Below, one piece after another: positions 11,128 through 21,250 of a DNA stretch of 64,000 nt. The stretch covers positions 1 through 64,000 of the forward strand of contig CACKBZ010000003.1 in assembly GCA_902598525.1 (NCBI GenBank). The letters are read 5' to 3'. The notes below the pieces were generated by a model. That model saw nothing but the letters and a program-made list of their open reading frames with translations. It did not search any database and was not told the origin of the DNA. Positions within the stretch are counted from its first letter, which is position 1; each line of letters starts with the position of its first letter. Both the position numbers and the translations under genes were made by a program. The stretch comes from an uncultured Bacteroidota bacterium. GTDB lineage: Bacteria > Bacteroidota > Bacteroidia > Flavobacteriales > Flavobacteriaceae.

Positions 11128-12015
11128 ATGTCAAAAATTATCATATTCAGAATAGCAGTTGCCACCTTTTTTATCATTCTAAGTTGTTTATTTTCAGTAA
11201 ATTATCAGGATATGGTTGGCTTTTCACTTATTTTATCTGTTGGATTAATTCATGGTGCAAATGACCTGTTAATAATTAAAAGAAATACAAGCTCGGATAC
11301 AAATTTTAGTCAATCTAAGAGCTTTATTAAATATTTTGGTATTGTTTTAGCAGGATTAATTTTCTTTTATTTTTTTCCTTCTTTTGCTCTAATTTCATTT
11401 ATTCTAGTATCTATTTATCATTTTGGTGAACAGCATATTGAGGCTATTCCACTGGATAAAAACTTAAAAAACGGTCGAAGATATATATCAATAATTTCTC
11501 ATGGTATACTTTTATTTACAATTATTTTTATGAATAATACTAAAGTTGTAGTAGATGTATTTTCATCATTTAATATTGTGTTTTTAAATTACAATTTCTT
11601 AATAATTATATTAATTATAACTTCAATTCTGTATGCTTCAATTTTAATAATCAAAAAAGATTTACAAACTTTTTTAATAAGTGAAATTTTATTTTTTGGT
11701 CTTTTTTATTTTTTATCAATTACCTCTTCATTAATACTATGTTTTTCAGTTTACTTTATCTTTTTTCATAGTATCTTATCTATAAAGGATCAGGTAAAAT
11801 ATATATATGGTAGTAATAATTCAAAATCTTTAAAAAGATATATAAAAAATTCACTTCCTTATTTTATTCTTGCTTTGATCTTCTTGATTTTATTTTATAT
11901 CTATACTGAAATTGATAATAATGATCTTTTACCTATTATTTTTACATTTCTTGCAGCTATAACTTTTCCTCATGTTTTGGTAATCGAAAAAATGTATAGA
12001 ACTATGAAACAATAG
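11128..12015 (+). CDS. blh: Brp/Blh-family beta-carotene 15,15'-dioxygenase (retinal biosynthesis)
   Basis: Multi-TM protein with Brp/Blh-type motifs LIHGANDLLI, SIYHFGEQHIEA, TFPHVLVIEKMY; divergent from proteorhodopsin. Confidence 0.93.
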   Translation: MSKIIIFRIAVATFFIILSCLFSVNYQDMVGFSLILSVGLIHGANDLLIIKRNTSSDTNFSQSKSFIKYFGIVLAGLIFFYFFPSFALISFILVSIYHFGEQHIEAIPLDKNLKNGRRYISIISHGILLFTIIFMNNTKVVVDVFSSFNIVFLNYNFLIIILIITSILYASILIIKKDLQTFLISEILFFGLFYFLSITSSLILCFSVYFIFFHSILSIKDQVKYIYGSNNSKSLKRYIKNSLPYFILALIFLILFYIYTEIDNNDLLPIIFTFLAAITFPHVLVIEKMYRTMKQ

Positions 12016-12028
12016 TTTGGGCAATATG

Positions 12029-12036
12029 TATATTTG
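12029..12036 (+). promoter_or_regulatory. Putative -7 box (TAnnTTTG) upstream of folD
   Basis: TATATTTG 14 nt before ATG 12050; no well-spaced -33 TTTG. Confidence 0.4.
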
Positions 12037-12049
12037 AAAAAATATTTCT

Positions 12050-12925
12050 ATGAAAATAATTGACGGTAAGAAGATTTCTAACGATGTCCTAGATGAAATT
12101 AAAATAGTTGTAGACGAAAGAATAAAGAATAGAAAAAAAGTGCCACACCTAGCTGCAGTTCTTGTTGGTGACGATGGTCCCAGTGAAACATATGTAAAAA
12201 GTAAGATTAGGGCATGTGAAAGAGTTGGATTTAATTCTTCTTTATTCAAATTTGATATGGATATTTCTCAAGATGAATTATTAAAGGAAATTATAAAAAT
12301 TAATGAAAATCAAGATATAGATGGATTTATAGTACAGCTTCCATTACCCTCAAACATAGAACAAGAAAAGATATTAACACAAATATCACCTAATAAGGAT
12401 GTCGATGGATTTCATCCATATAATTACGGTAAAATGACATTAGGTATTGATACCTTTTTGCCCGCTACTCCTGCTGGGATTGTTGAGCTAATCAAAAGAT
12501 ATAAAATAGAACTTTCTGGTAAAAAATGTTTAGTAATAGGTAGAAGTCAAATAGTTGGACTGCCAATAAGTATACTGCTTGGTCAAAATAAATCCTATGC
12601 TAATGCAACTGTAACTGTTGCACACAGTCAAACTAAACACTTAGACTTATTATGTGCCAGTTCAAATATTATAATTTCTGCAATTGGAATCCCAAATTTT
12701 TTGAAATCTAGTATGGTGAGTGATAAAACAGTTATAATTGATGTAGGAATATCGAGAATCGAAGATAGTACATCACCTCGAGGCTATAAGATAGTTGGCG
12801 ATGTTGACATTGAGGATTTTCGTGATAGAGATATCATGATTACACCTGTGCCAGGGGGTGTTGGTCCAATGACAATTGCTATGTTACTACAAAATACATT
12901 AAAAGCATGTCAACTTAATGACTGA
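12050..12925 (+). CDS. folD: Bifunctional methylenetetrahydrofolate dehydrogenase/cyclohydrolase
   Basis: VLVGDDGPSETYVKSKIRACERVG, QLPLPSNI, DVDGFHPYNYG, PVPGGVGPMT. Confidence 0.99.
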   Translation: MKIIDGKKISNDVLDEIKIVVDERIKNRKKVPHLAAVLVGDDGPSETYVKSKIRACERVGFNSSLFKFDMDISQDELLKEIIKINENQDIDGFIVQLPLPSNIEQEKILTQISPNKDVDGFHPYNYGKMTLGIDTFLPATPAGIVELIKRYKIELSGKKCLVIGRSQIVGLPISILLGQNKSYANATVTVAHSQTKHLDLLCASSNIIISAIGIPNFLKSSMVSDKTVIIDVGISRIEDSTSPRGYKIVGDVDIEDFRDRDIMITPVPGGVGPMTIAMLLQNTLKACQLND

Positions 12926-13795
12926 CTACTCAATCCGATTCATTAAACTGTATATCTTTAAAATAAGTAGACCAAAAATCACACTTGAAACTATTAATAA
13001 TAAGTTTGTTAATCCAGTTGACGAAAATGAAAGTCTTATTAATATAGTACATATAATAAAACCTGTATTTCTCATAATTTGACTATATCTTTCCGTATAT
13101 AGAAAAGATAATAGAAGTATAAAAACATCAGCAATAATAAGTATTGAAAAAAAAGTGGTATAGAAAACTTCATTAACATAATAAAATGAACTAGCAAAAT
13201 TTGAGCTCATTCCAATTGAATACCAATTTAATATACCTAAAGCAAACAATACGACCATGACAGGTATAAGAGCAATACTAATAATCTTCTTTGAGTCAAT
13301 AAATTTAAATATGTCTTTATTATTTTTTTTAATCTCAATTTTAGATTTTACATAATTGAATAAATAGATTAAAAAGAAAAGAATCAAAATACATACTAAA
13401 TCATAGGTAATTTGAAGATTATCTGGGTTTTGAAACCAATTTTCAGCATTAAGATCAAGCTTTGGTATATCATAAAAAATTCTCCTAATAATTATTAATG
13501 AAATAATTTCAAATTGTTTTAAAATAGAAGTTGTAAAGGATCTAGGTAGATAAAAAATCAATAAGAATATTTCATAATATAGAATTATTGAAAATGGAGT
13601 ATAAATAGCCGAAATAGGATTTGTTAGTAATAAACTTTCATTACCTATACTAATTATTGAATTATTATTTAGTAAAACTAGTGAGAGGTGAAAAATAAAT
13701 CCTAAAGTTGCAGTCCAAATAGTAAAATTTTCAATCTTCTTCCTATTAAACTCCGAAAAAATTATATCAAATATTTTAGAACCAAGTTTAAGCAT
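12926..13795 (-). CDS. Multi-TM membrane protein of unknown function
   Basis: 289 aa ORF with several hydrophobic segments; no motif I recognise. Confidence 0.7.
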   Translation of the reverse strand: MLKLGSKIFDIIFSEFNRKKIENFTIWTATLGFIFHLSLVLLNNNSIISIGNESLLLTNPISAIYTPFSIILYYEIFLLIFYLPRSFTTSILKQFEIISLIIIRRIFYDIPKLDLNAENWFQNPDNLQITYDLVCILILFFLIYLFNYVKSKIEIKKNNKDIFKFIDSKKIISIALIPVMVVLFALGILNWYSIGMSSNFASSFYYVNEVFYTTFFSILIIADVFILLLSFLYTERYSQIMRNTGFIICTILIRLSFSSTGLTNLLLIVSSVIFGLLILKIYSLMNRIE

Positions 13796-13797
13796 AA

Positions 13798-14226
13798 TTA
13801 AAGTTTTGTTGAGAAAATCATTTCCATATCTTTAAACGTTTTAAATTCTAGTGCATTGCCAGAATTATCATAAAAGAACATAGTTTTTTGTTCGCCAGGA
13901 AGTCCTTCAAATCGAGTGTAGGGCTCAATAACAAACTTAATATTATTATTTATTAATGACTCAGCAAAATTATCAAAATCATCCCATGGTATTATAACTC
14001 CAAAATGTGGGATTGGAACTGATTTACCATCAACTTCATTATGATGCTTATTGCCGATATGATTTGGATCTACGTGGATAACTAATTGGTGACCAAAAAA
14101 ATCATAGTCAGCCCACTCATTAGATTCTCTGCCTGGTTTACAACCAAGTATGTTTTGATAAAAATTCTTAGATTCGGAAAGATCTTTCACCGGAATTGCA
14201 AGATGAAATGGTGATAATTTTCTCAT
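13798..14226 (-). CDS. VOC (glyoxalase/bleomycin-resistance fold) family protein
   Basis: FHLAIPVKDLSESKNFYQNILG...MFFYDNSGNALEFKTF. Start placed at internal Met (MRKLSPFHLAIPV) instead of ORF-track 14277, removing overlap with neighbour. Confidence 0.88.
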   Translation of the reverse strand: MRKLSPFHLAIPVKDLSESKNFYQNILGCKPGRESNEWADYDFFGHQLVIHVDPNHIGNKHHNEVDGKSVPIPHFGVIIPWDDFDNFAESLINNNIKFVIEPYTRFEGLPGEQKTMFFYDNSGNALEFKTFKDMEMIFSTKL

Positions 14227-14233
14227 AACTATG

Positions 14234-15409
14234 TTAATATAATAAATATTTCTGTCTAATTTTTTTAAACTTTTCAAGACCCTTTCTCCAAGAATTTCTT
14301 ATTTCTATTTCACTGACTCCCTCAATAATTTGTTTTTTCAGCATGGATGAGCCTGATAATTTATCAAAATCACTTCTGAAGAATTTAGTTTTATCATCTA
14401 TCTGACTGTAAGAATTCATTAGCCATTTAAGTTCAATCGAATTTGAAGTTTTATAATTTTTTAGATTTTTTCCATAAGATTCTATCCCTTCTAATTTTGG
14501 GTATTGACTTCCAAAATTTGGTTGAGGTATGAAGCTGTAGTCACTATCAAAATCTGGATGTCCATAAACTTGAAATTGATTATCAGTACCTCTACCGACA
14601 CTTACTTCTGTTTTTTCTAAAAAAGCTAAACTAGGATATAAATAAATTGATTGAATATTCGGAAGATTGGGTGAAGGTCTAATTGGTGGTATATACTTTA
14701 ATTTATGATTATAATTTTTAAGCTTTATAACTTCTATATTAACTTTCAAATTATTCTCTAGCCAACCCTCTCCATTTATCATTAAACCATATTCTCCTAT
14801 TGTCATCCCATAAACTATTGGAACTGGGTGAAGCCCTATAAAACTTTTGTTCTCAAGATCCAAAACAGGTCCATCAATATAAAACGAGTTTGGATTAGCT
14901 CTATCCATAATTATGAACTTTTTATTTTTCCTTGCAGCTGACTCCATTGCATAGTGAAGTGTAGATAAATATGTATAGAACCTGACACCAACATCTTGAA
15001 TATCAAAAATTATAACATCCACATTTTTAATGTCATCATCTTTTAATTTTCTATTATTTCCATAAAGAGAAATAACCTCAATATCTTTATAGAATGTATT
15101 TTCAAATTTTTCTCCATCATCTTTATCTCCAAGAAAACCATGTTCAGGGGTAAAGATTTTATTTACAGATATTCCTAATGATAGAAGAGTATCAATAATA
15201 TGGGTTTTACCTTTCTCGGTTTTCAATACACTGGTATTGTTAGCAATTAATGCAACTTTTTTATTTTTTATTTTGTTGAAATAGTAATCAATTCTTTCAG
15301 CACCTTGCACTATTTCTTGGGAATAAATTGAATAATTAAATTGGAATATAACAATGAATAAAAATGTATTTTTGAATAAATAATTTATTTTGAATCTTCC
15401 ATTTTTCAT
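14234..15409 (-). CDS. DUF1343 / NamZ-type exo-beta-N-acetylmuramidase family protein, exported
   Basis: VALIANNTSV, FTPEHGFLGDKDDGE, FDIQDVGVRFYTYLSTLHYAM, IMDRANPN, GMTIGEYGLMINGEGWL; N-terminal hydrophobic signal. Confidence 0.88.
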   Translation of the reverse strand: MKNGRFKINYLFKNTFLFIVIFQFNYSIYSQEIVQGAERIDYYFNKIKNKKVALIANNTSVLKTEKGKTHIIDTLLSLGISVNKIFTPEHGFLGDKDDGEKFENTFYKDIEVISLYGNNRKLKDDDIKNVDVIIFDIQDVGVRFYTYLSTLHYAMESAARKNKKFIIMDRANPNSFYIDGPVLDLENKSFIGLHPVPIVYGMTIGEYGLMINGEGWLENNLKVNIEVIKLKNYNHKLKYIPPIRPSPNLPNIQSIYLYPSLAFLEKTEVSVGRGTDNQFQVYGHPDFDSDYSFIPQPNFGSQYPKLEGIESYGKNLKNYKTSNSIELKWLMNSYSQIDDKTKFFRSDFDKLSGSSMLKKQIIEGVSEIEIRNSWRKGLEKFKKIRQKYLLY

Positions 15410-16622
15410 TTACAAGAAATTAAAGAATAGTACTGATAAAAGTAATACTTCATCTCGTATTATAAAAATTGCAAAATTCTCTGTTTTTATTGGAATATTT
15501 ATATCATTAAGTGCAGTTTCAATTGGGAAAGGTTTACAATCATCTATAAATGAGACTATATATAATATTACTCCTGATATATCAATCTCTAGCTATGAAA
15601 ATAATGATAGAGGGATAGCATCAGAAATAATCAAAGAATCAGAGTTTATAGTTGATGAAGTCAATAGACTTTATCCTGATATTAAATTAAATTTTACTCT
15701 TGAGAAACCATCAATAATTACAGTTAATAATTCTATCGAAACTTTAATTTTTAGAGGAGTTAAAGATGGATTAAACTTTAAAAGTTTTGATCAATTTATA
15801 ATAGAAAAACTAAATGATGTACCTCAAAGTTTAAACGATGTGCTAATATCTAAATCTCTACTTGAGAAACTAAAAATTAATGTTGGTGATGATATTAGAC
15901 TATTTTTTCGAACGAATAATTATCAGAAAATACCAAATATCAGAAATTATAGAGTTTATGGTGTCTATCAAACTGATTTTCCTGATTTTGATTCAAACTA
16001 TATAATTGGGAATATTAATTCTCTTCAAAATTTATTCAAATTAAGTTCTAAAGATTTTGGTGCAATAGAGCTAATTGTTGATGATAAACAAAGTATTACA
16101 AGTATTAAAAACAATTTATTATCCAAGGACATATTTATAAATAATAATATATCATTATTAAATGTTCAAGAAAAATATAAAAATATATTTGACTGGATAT
16201 CTATTTTTGATTTTAATATTCTAATTATTTTAGTTCTTATGATAGTTGTAGCAATTATTAGTATAATAATATCTATGTTAACTCTCATATTTGAGAGAAT
16301 AAAAATGATTGGTGTCTTAAGCTCTCTGGGGGGTGATAATAAATTACTTGGAAAAGTATTTTTATATCAAGGTATCGATATTCTAATTAGAGGAATTATT
16401 CCTGGTAATATTTTATTTATAATTATTTCGTACATTCAGAATAACTATAAGATCCTTGGTTTAAATCCAAATGATTACTACGTAGACTCTGTTCCATTTT
16501 TAATTGATATTACTTACATAATTTCTCTTAACTTATTCTTTGTAATTATTGGAACAATCATTCTATTTGCAACTTTTTCATCAATTACTAGATTTGTTCC
16601 AACAATTAATATAAACTCCTAA
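15390..16622 (+). CDS. FtsX/LolC-E-like ABC transporter permease
   Basis: MNLPFFIYKKLKN..., MacB-like periplasmic region then three TMs with FERIKMIGVLSSLGG and FLYQGIDILIRG. Confidence 0.85.
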   Translation: MNLPFFIYKKLKNSTDKSNTSSRIIKIAKFSVFIGIFISLSAVSIGKGLQSSINETIYNITPDISISSYENNDRGIASEIIKESEFIVDEVNRLYPDIKLNFTLEKPSIITVNNSIETLIFRGVKDGLNFKSFDQFIIEKLNDVPQSLNDVLISKSLLEKLKINVGDDIRLFFRTNNYQKIPNIRNYRVYGVYQTDFPDFDSNYIIGNINSLQNLFKLSSKDFGAIELIVDDKQSITSIKNNLLSKDIFINNNISLLNVQEKYKNIFDWISIFDFNILIILVLMIVVAIISIIISMLTLIFERIKMIGVLSSLGGDNKLLGKVFLYQGIDILIRGIIPGNILFIIISYIQNNYKILGLNPNDYYVDSVPFLIDITYIISLNLFFVIIGTIILFATFSSITRFVPTININS

Positions 16623-16623
16623 A

Positions 16624-17601
16624 ATGAAGTATTACAAAAATATTCTTGAAAAAATTGGGGATACACCCTTAATCAAGCTAAATAAAGTTTGTAAATCTAT
16701 TGATTCAAATGTATTTGTCAAAGTTGAAAGTTTTAATCCTGGTAATTCAGTCAAAGACAGAATGGCTGTAAAAATGATTGAGGATGCAGAAAAAGATGGA
16801 AGATTAAAGCCAGGAGGAACAATCGTTGAAGGTACCTCTGGTAATACTGGAATGGGATTAGCACTTGCAGCTATAGTTAAAGGTTATAAATTAATTTGTG
16901 TATCAAATGATAAACAATCTAAAGAAAAGTTTGATATTCTTAGAGCTATGGGTGCTGAAGTAGTTGTTTGTCCAACAAATGTTGAGGCTGATGATCCAAG
17001 GTCTTATTATTCAGTCTCCAAAAGAATTTCAGAAGAAACAAAGAACTCATGGTATGTAAATCAGTATGATAATCCATCAAATACTACAGCTCATTACGAA
17101 TCAACTGGTCCAGAAATATGGAAACAGACTAATGGAAAGATTGATCACTTTGTTGTAGGTGTAGGTACAGGTGGGACAATTTCTGGTGTTGGAAAATATT
17201 TAAAAAAAATGAAACCTAGTGTTAAAATATGGGGTATTGATACTTATGGATCTGTATTTAAGAAATACCATGAAACAGGAATTTTTGATGAAAAAGAAAT
17301 CTATCCATATTCTACAGAGGGAATTGGTGAGGACATTCTACCTAACAATGTTGATTTTGAGGTAATTGATCATTTTGAAAAAGTGACCGATAAAGATGCT
17401 GCTTTATATACAAGAAAATTAGCTAGAGAAGAAGGTATCTTTGCTGGTAATTCATGTGGTGCAGCTATAGCTGGAATGATCCAGCTAAAATCTAATTTTA
17501 AAAAAGGCCAGGTTGTTGTTGCATTGCTTCATGACTCAGGAAGTAGATACATAGGAAAAATATACAATGATGATTGGATGAAAGAAAAAGGTTTTATTTA
17601 A
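16624..17601 (+). CDS. PLP-dependent cysteine synthase / cystathionine beta-synthase-like protein
   Basis: FNPGNSVKDRMAVKMI, EGTSGNTGMGLA, VGTGGTISGVGKYLK; lacks CBS domains. Confidence 0.92.
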   Translation: MKYYKNILEKIGDTPLIKLNKVCKSIDSNVFVKVESFNPGNSVKDRMAVKMIEDAEKDGRLKPGGTIVEGTSGNTGMGLALAAIVKGYKLICVSNDKQSKEKFDILRAMGAEVVVCPTNVEADDPRSYYSVSKRISEETKNSWYVNQYDNPSNTTAHYESTGPEIWKQTNGKIDHFVVGVGTGGTISGVGKYLKKMKPSVKIWGIDTYGSVFKKYHETGIFDEKEIYPYSTEGIGEDILPNNVDFEVIDHFEKVTDKDAALYTRKLAREEGIFAGNSCGAAIAGMIQLKSNFKKGQVVVALLHDSGSRYIGKIYNDDWMKEKGFI

Positions 17602-17611
17602 TTTTAAAATC

Positions 17612-19297
17612 ATGAAAAAATATTTAATACTTATATCATTTTTAAATTCTTTAATTCTACTTCCTCAAGATAGAATTACAGGTGAGCCTTTTTCTACTAG
17701 ATCAGAAGTTATAGCATCTAACGGAATGGTTGCAACTAGTCATCCTCTTGCAACTCAAGTTGGAATTGATATCCTAAAAAAAGGTGGAAATGCAATTGAT
17801 GCTGCAATAGCTGCTAATGCTGCAATTGGATTAATGGAACCAACTGGAAATGGGATTGGTGGTGACTTGTTTGCCATTATATGGATAGAAAAAGAAAAGA
17901 AATTATATGGCCTTAATGCAAGTGGTAGATCTCCAAGTAGCTTGGATTTAGATTTCTTTAAAACTAATAACTATTCAAGTATTCCAGCATATGGTCCTCT
18001 TCCTGTTAGTGTTCCTGGATGTGTTGATGGATGGTTTGAGCTTAATGAAAGATTTGGATCAATGAAAATGAGTAGTATATTAAAACCTGCAATTGAATAC
18101 GCTGAAAATGGTTTCCCAGTCACAGAGCTCGTTTCTTATTATATGGAATTAGCATCAAATAATTTTCACAATTATCCTAACTTTAAAGAAACTTATTTTA
18201 TTAATGGAGCATCTCCAAAAAAAGGTGAACTATTTAAAAACCTTGATCTAGCAAATACACTTAAAATAATTTCAAATGAGGGTAGGAAAGGATTTTATGA
18301 AGGCGAAATAGCAAATATAATTTCTACATTTATTCAAGAACAAGGTGGATTCCTTTCATATGAAGATTTAAAAAATCATAGATCAGAATGGGTTGAACCT
18401 GTATCAACAAACTATAGAGGTTATGATGTTTGGGAGCTCCCACCAAATGGTCAAGGAATAGCAGCTCTTCAAATACTTAATCTTCTTGAAGGATTTGATA
18501 TAAAATCAATGGGCTTTGGGTCAGCTGAATATATACATCATTTAGTTGAAGCCAAGAAAATTGCTTTTGCAGATAGAGCAAAATATTATGCAGATACAGA
18601 TTTTAATCAAATCCCCACCCAATATTTAATCTCAAAGGAATACTCTGATAAAAGAAGGCCTGAGATTAATCCAAATCAAGCAGCTGAATCTGTTACAGCC
18701 GCAAACCTTGAAAATGGTGATACAATTTATTTAACAACAGCTGATAGTAGCGGTAATATGGTATCTTTAATTCAAAGTAACTACAGAGGTATGGGTTCAG
18801 GTATGGTTCCTCCAGGTCTTGGTTTTATGCTTCAAGATAGAGGTGAGCTTTTTTCACTTGAGGAAGGACATTTTAATGTTTATGAGCCAAATAAAAGACC
18901 CTTTCATACTATAATACCCGCTTTTATTACAAAAGATAATAAACCTTATGTAAGCTTTGGACTAATGGGAGGCGCTATGCAACCTCAAGGTCATGCCCAA
19001 ATTGTAATTAACCTGATTGACTTTGGAATGAATCTTCAAGAGGCTGGTGATGCTCCAAGAATTAGACACCAGTCTGATGAACAGCCAACAGGAGGAGTTA
19101 TGAATAATGGTGGGGAGTTAGCTTTAGAGCAAGGCTTTGATTTTAAAGAAATTCGAAAATTAATTAAGAAGGGACATAAAATTATATATGATCTAGGCTC
19201 ATTTGGTGGCTATCAAGCTATAAAGATTGATTATGAAAATAAAATATACTATGGCGCCTCCGAATCAAGAAAAGATGGAAGCGCTATTGGATATTAG
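17612..19297 (+). CDS. ggt: Gamma-glutamyltransferase
   Basis: GGNAIDAAIAANA, GNGIGGDLFAI, TIYLTTADSSGNMVSLIQSNY (catalytic Thr region), FGLMGGAMQPQGH; signal peptide. Confidence 0.94.
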   Translation: MKKYLILISFLNSLILLPQDRITGEPFSTRSEVIASNGMVATSHPLATQVGIDILKKGGNAIDAAIAANAAIGLMEPTGNGIGGDLFAIIWIEKEKKLYGLNASGRSPSSLDLDFFKTNNYSSIPAYGPLPVSVPGCVDGWFELNERFGSMKMSSILKPAIEYAENGFPVTELVSYYMELASNNFHNYPNFKETYFINGASPKKGELFKNLDLANTLKIISNEGRKGFYEGEIANIISTFIQEQGGFLSYEDLKNHRSEWVEPVSTNYRGYDVWELPPNGQGIAALQILNLLEGFDIKSMGFGSAEYIHHLVEAKKIAFADRAKYYADTDFNQIPTQYLISKEYSDKRRPEINPNQAAESVTAANLENGDTIYLTTADSSGNMVSLIQSNYRGMGSGMVPPGLGFMLQDRGELFSLEEGHFNVYEPNKRPFHTIIPAFITKDNKPYVSFGLMGGAMQPQGHAQIVINLIDFGMNLQEAGDAPRIRHQSDEQPTGGVMNNGGELALEQGFDFKEIRKLIKKGHKIIYDLGSFGGYQAIKIDYENKIYYGASESRKDGSAIGY

Positions 19298-19301
19298 CTA
19301 A

Positions 19302-21092
19302 TTAAAAACAATAGTGGTTTTCTGCAATTACTTTATTAGCAACATGTTTCTTTAATTCAAAAATATTTGGATTATTTGAATACTTCAACTTGTTTAAAAC
19401 AGAATCATAAATTTTTTCCTGGCTTTTATCATCAATAACACTGTTTATAATATCTCTAGACTTTTTTTCAATTATTTTTGAAGCTTCATATATATAAATT
19501 TTTGACATGCTAATCTGATATTCTTGATCATTTGCTGAGGTTCTATTAATGTTCTTAATTGTCCTTTTGAGAGTTGACTCAGAGATGTATGTTTCGATAG
19601 CTAAATCAGAAAGACTCAGCAATACCTGCTGATTCTTATCAATCTCAGCACCAAATTTTTCAAACGATTTACCAAGCAACAGTAAGAAAACCTTTTTCAT
19701 ATTTTCGACTAAAGTTATTTCATCATTTAGTTCTTCTGAATTTTCTAAGATTTCTTGAGATTTATTTTCAATTATATCTTGATAAGCAGACATAATATCA
19801 AGTTCTCCTCTCATAGCTTTCTTTAGAATCATACCTATGCTTAGCATTCTATTTATTTCATTTGTTCCTTCATATATTCTTCCAATTCTTGCATCTCTCC
19901 AGGCGCTTTCGATTGGTGCTTCCGCAGAGAATCCCATTCCTCCAAATATTTGAACCCCTTCATCAGCACATATCTGCATATCCTCAGAAATTGCGACTTT
20001 AAGTATAGAACATTCAACAGCAAATTCTTCAACACCTTTAAGCTCAGACTCTTGTTTAGATAAACCACTAGCTTCATATTCGTCAATCTTAGATTGAACA
20101 TCGCTAGCTGCTCGATAACATGCTGATTCTCCAGCATAACAAGAAGTTGCCATTGATGCAAGTTTCTCTTTAATTGCTCCAAAGCTGGAGATAGGTTGTT
20201 TAAACTGTACCCTATTGTTTGCATATTCAGTAGAAATAGTTATCGATCTTCTTTGTCCATCTAAATTACCCGCACCTAATTTGATTCTTCCTACATTAAG
20301 AGCATTCATGGCAATTTTAAATCCACCATTTCTTTCACCCAGAAGATTTTCAACAGGAACAATTGTATCTGTAAAGAATACTTGTCTAGTTGAAGATGAA
20401 TGAATTCCTAATTTCTTCTCTTCTTCTCCAAGTTTAATACCATTATTTGGGTCGTTGAGAACTATAAATGCTGTAATATTTTTATCATCTTCAATTCTTG
20501 CAAATACTATAAATAAATCAGCAAATCCGGCATTAGATATCCACATTTTTTGTCCATTAATTTTATAATGTTTACCATCATCACTTAGTTCTGCTTTTGT
20601 TTTACCAGAGTTTGCATCAGAACCTGCAGTTGGCTCAGTTAAACAATATGATCCAAACCATTCTCCAGATGTCAGCTTTGGTAAATATTTTTGTTTTTGA
20701 TCTTCGTTTCCAAACAAGTAAATCGGAAGAATTGCTATACCTGTATGAGCACCGTAGGCAGTTGCTACAGATCCAGATACTCCAGAAACGTAGTCGACAG
20801 CAAGCATAGTTGAAACAAAGTCCATTCCCATACCGCCATATTTTTCTTCAAGAGATACTCCAAGTAAACCTAGTTCCCCAATCTTCTTCATTGCCTGTAC
20901 AGTAAGGTCATAATTTTTTTCTTCATATTTCATTTTGTCAGGCCATATTTCTCTATCCATAAAATCAATTATGGTATCTTTCATCATTAACTGTTCTTCT
21001 GAAAAGTCCTCAGGAGTAAAAATTTCATCTGATAGTGATTCTTTTAAAATGAACTCACCACCTTTAAGTTTTGTTTTATTTTTTGTGGGCAT
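19302..21092 (-). CDS. Acyl-CoA dehydrogenase
   Basis: SYCLTEPTAGSDANSGKTKA, KMWISNAGFADLFIVFA, QIFGGMGFSAEAPIESAWRDARIGRIYEGTNEI. Confidence 0.95.
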   Translation of the reverse strand: MPTKNKTKLKGGEFILKESLSDEIFTPEDFSEEQLMMKDTIIDFMDREIWPDKMKYEEKNYDLTVQAMKKIGELGLLGVSLEEKYGGMGMDFVSTMLAVDYVSGVSGSVATAYGAHTGIAILPIYLFGNEDQKQKYLPKLTSGEWFGSYCLTEPTAGSDANSGKTKAELSDDGKHYKINGQKMWISNAGFADLFIVFARIEDDKNITAFIVLNDPNNGIKLGEEEKKLGIHSSSTRQVFFTDTIVPVENLLGERNGGFKIAMNALNVGRIKLGAGNLDGQRRSITISTEYANNRVQFKQPISSFGAIKEKLASMATSCYAGESACYRAASDVQSKIDEYEASGLSKQESELKGVEEFAVECSILKVAISEDMQICADEGVQIFGGMGFSAEAPIESAWRDARIGRIYEGTNEINRMLSIGMILKKAMRGELDIMSAYQDIIENKSQEILENSEELNDEITLVENMKKVFLLLLGKSFEKFGAEIDKNQQVLLSLSDLAIETYISESTLKRTIKNINRTSANDQEYQISMSKIYIYEASKIIEKKSRDIINSVIDDKSQEKIYDSVLNKLKYSNNPNIFELKKHVANKVIAENHYCF

Positions 21093-21250
21093 ATTTAAAT
21101 TTTATTTAAAATTCGTTTTTTTAATTTTCTAACATTTATAAACACCTAAATTTTTACAATACTCACATTTATTAATATAAAGTAAAATATTGTAAATCAA
21201 ACATTTATAATATAAAATAAACTATTTCTAACTAAATTAAAAAAATCAAA

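Noticed and set aside
11929-12249. 106 aa minus-strand ORF spanning the blh end and folD start
   Set aside because: Antisense to two confident genes with no domain; not supported.
14227-14277. N-terminal extension of the VOC protein (ORF-track start 14277)
   Set aside because: The extension MKSLKKLDRNIYYINIV overlaps the upstream gene and precedes the natural VOC start MRKLSPFHLAIPV.
19853-20224. 123 aa minus-strand ORF inside the acyl-CoA dehydrogenase gene, and plus-strand ORFs 20215..20403, 20597..20809, 20935..21132
   Set aside because: Alternative-frame/antisense ORFs within a strongly conserved gene; no recognisable domain.
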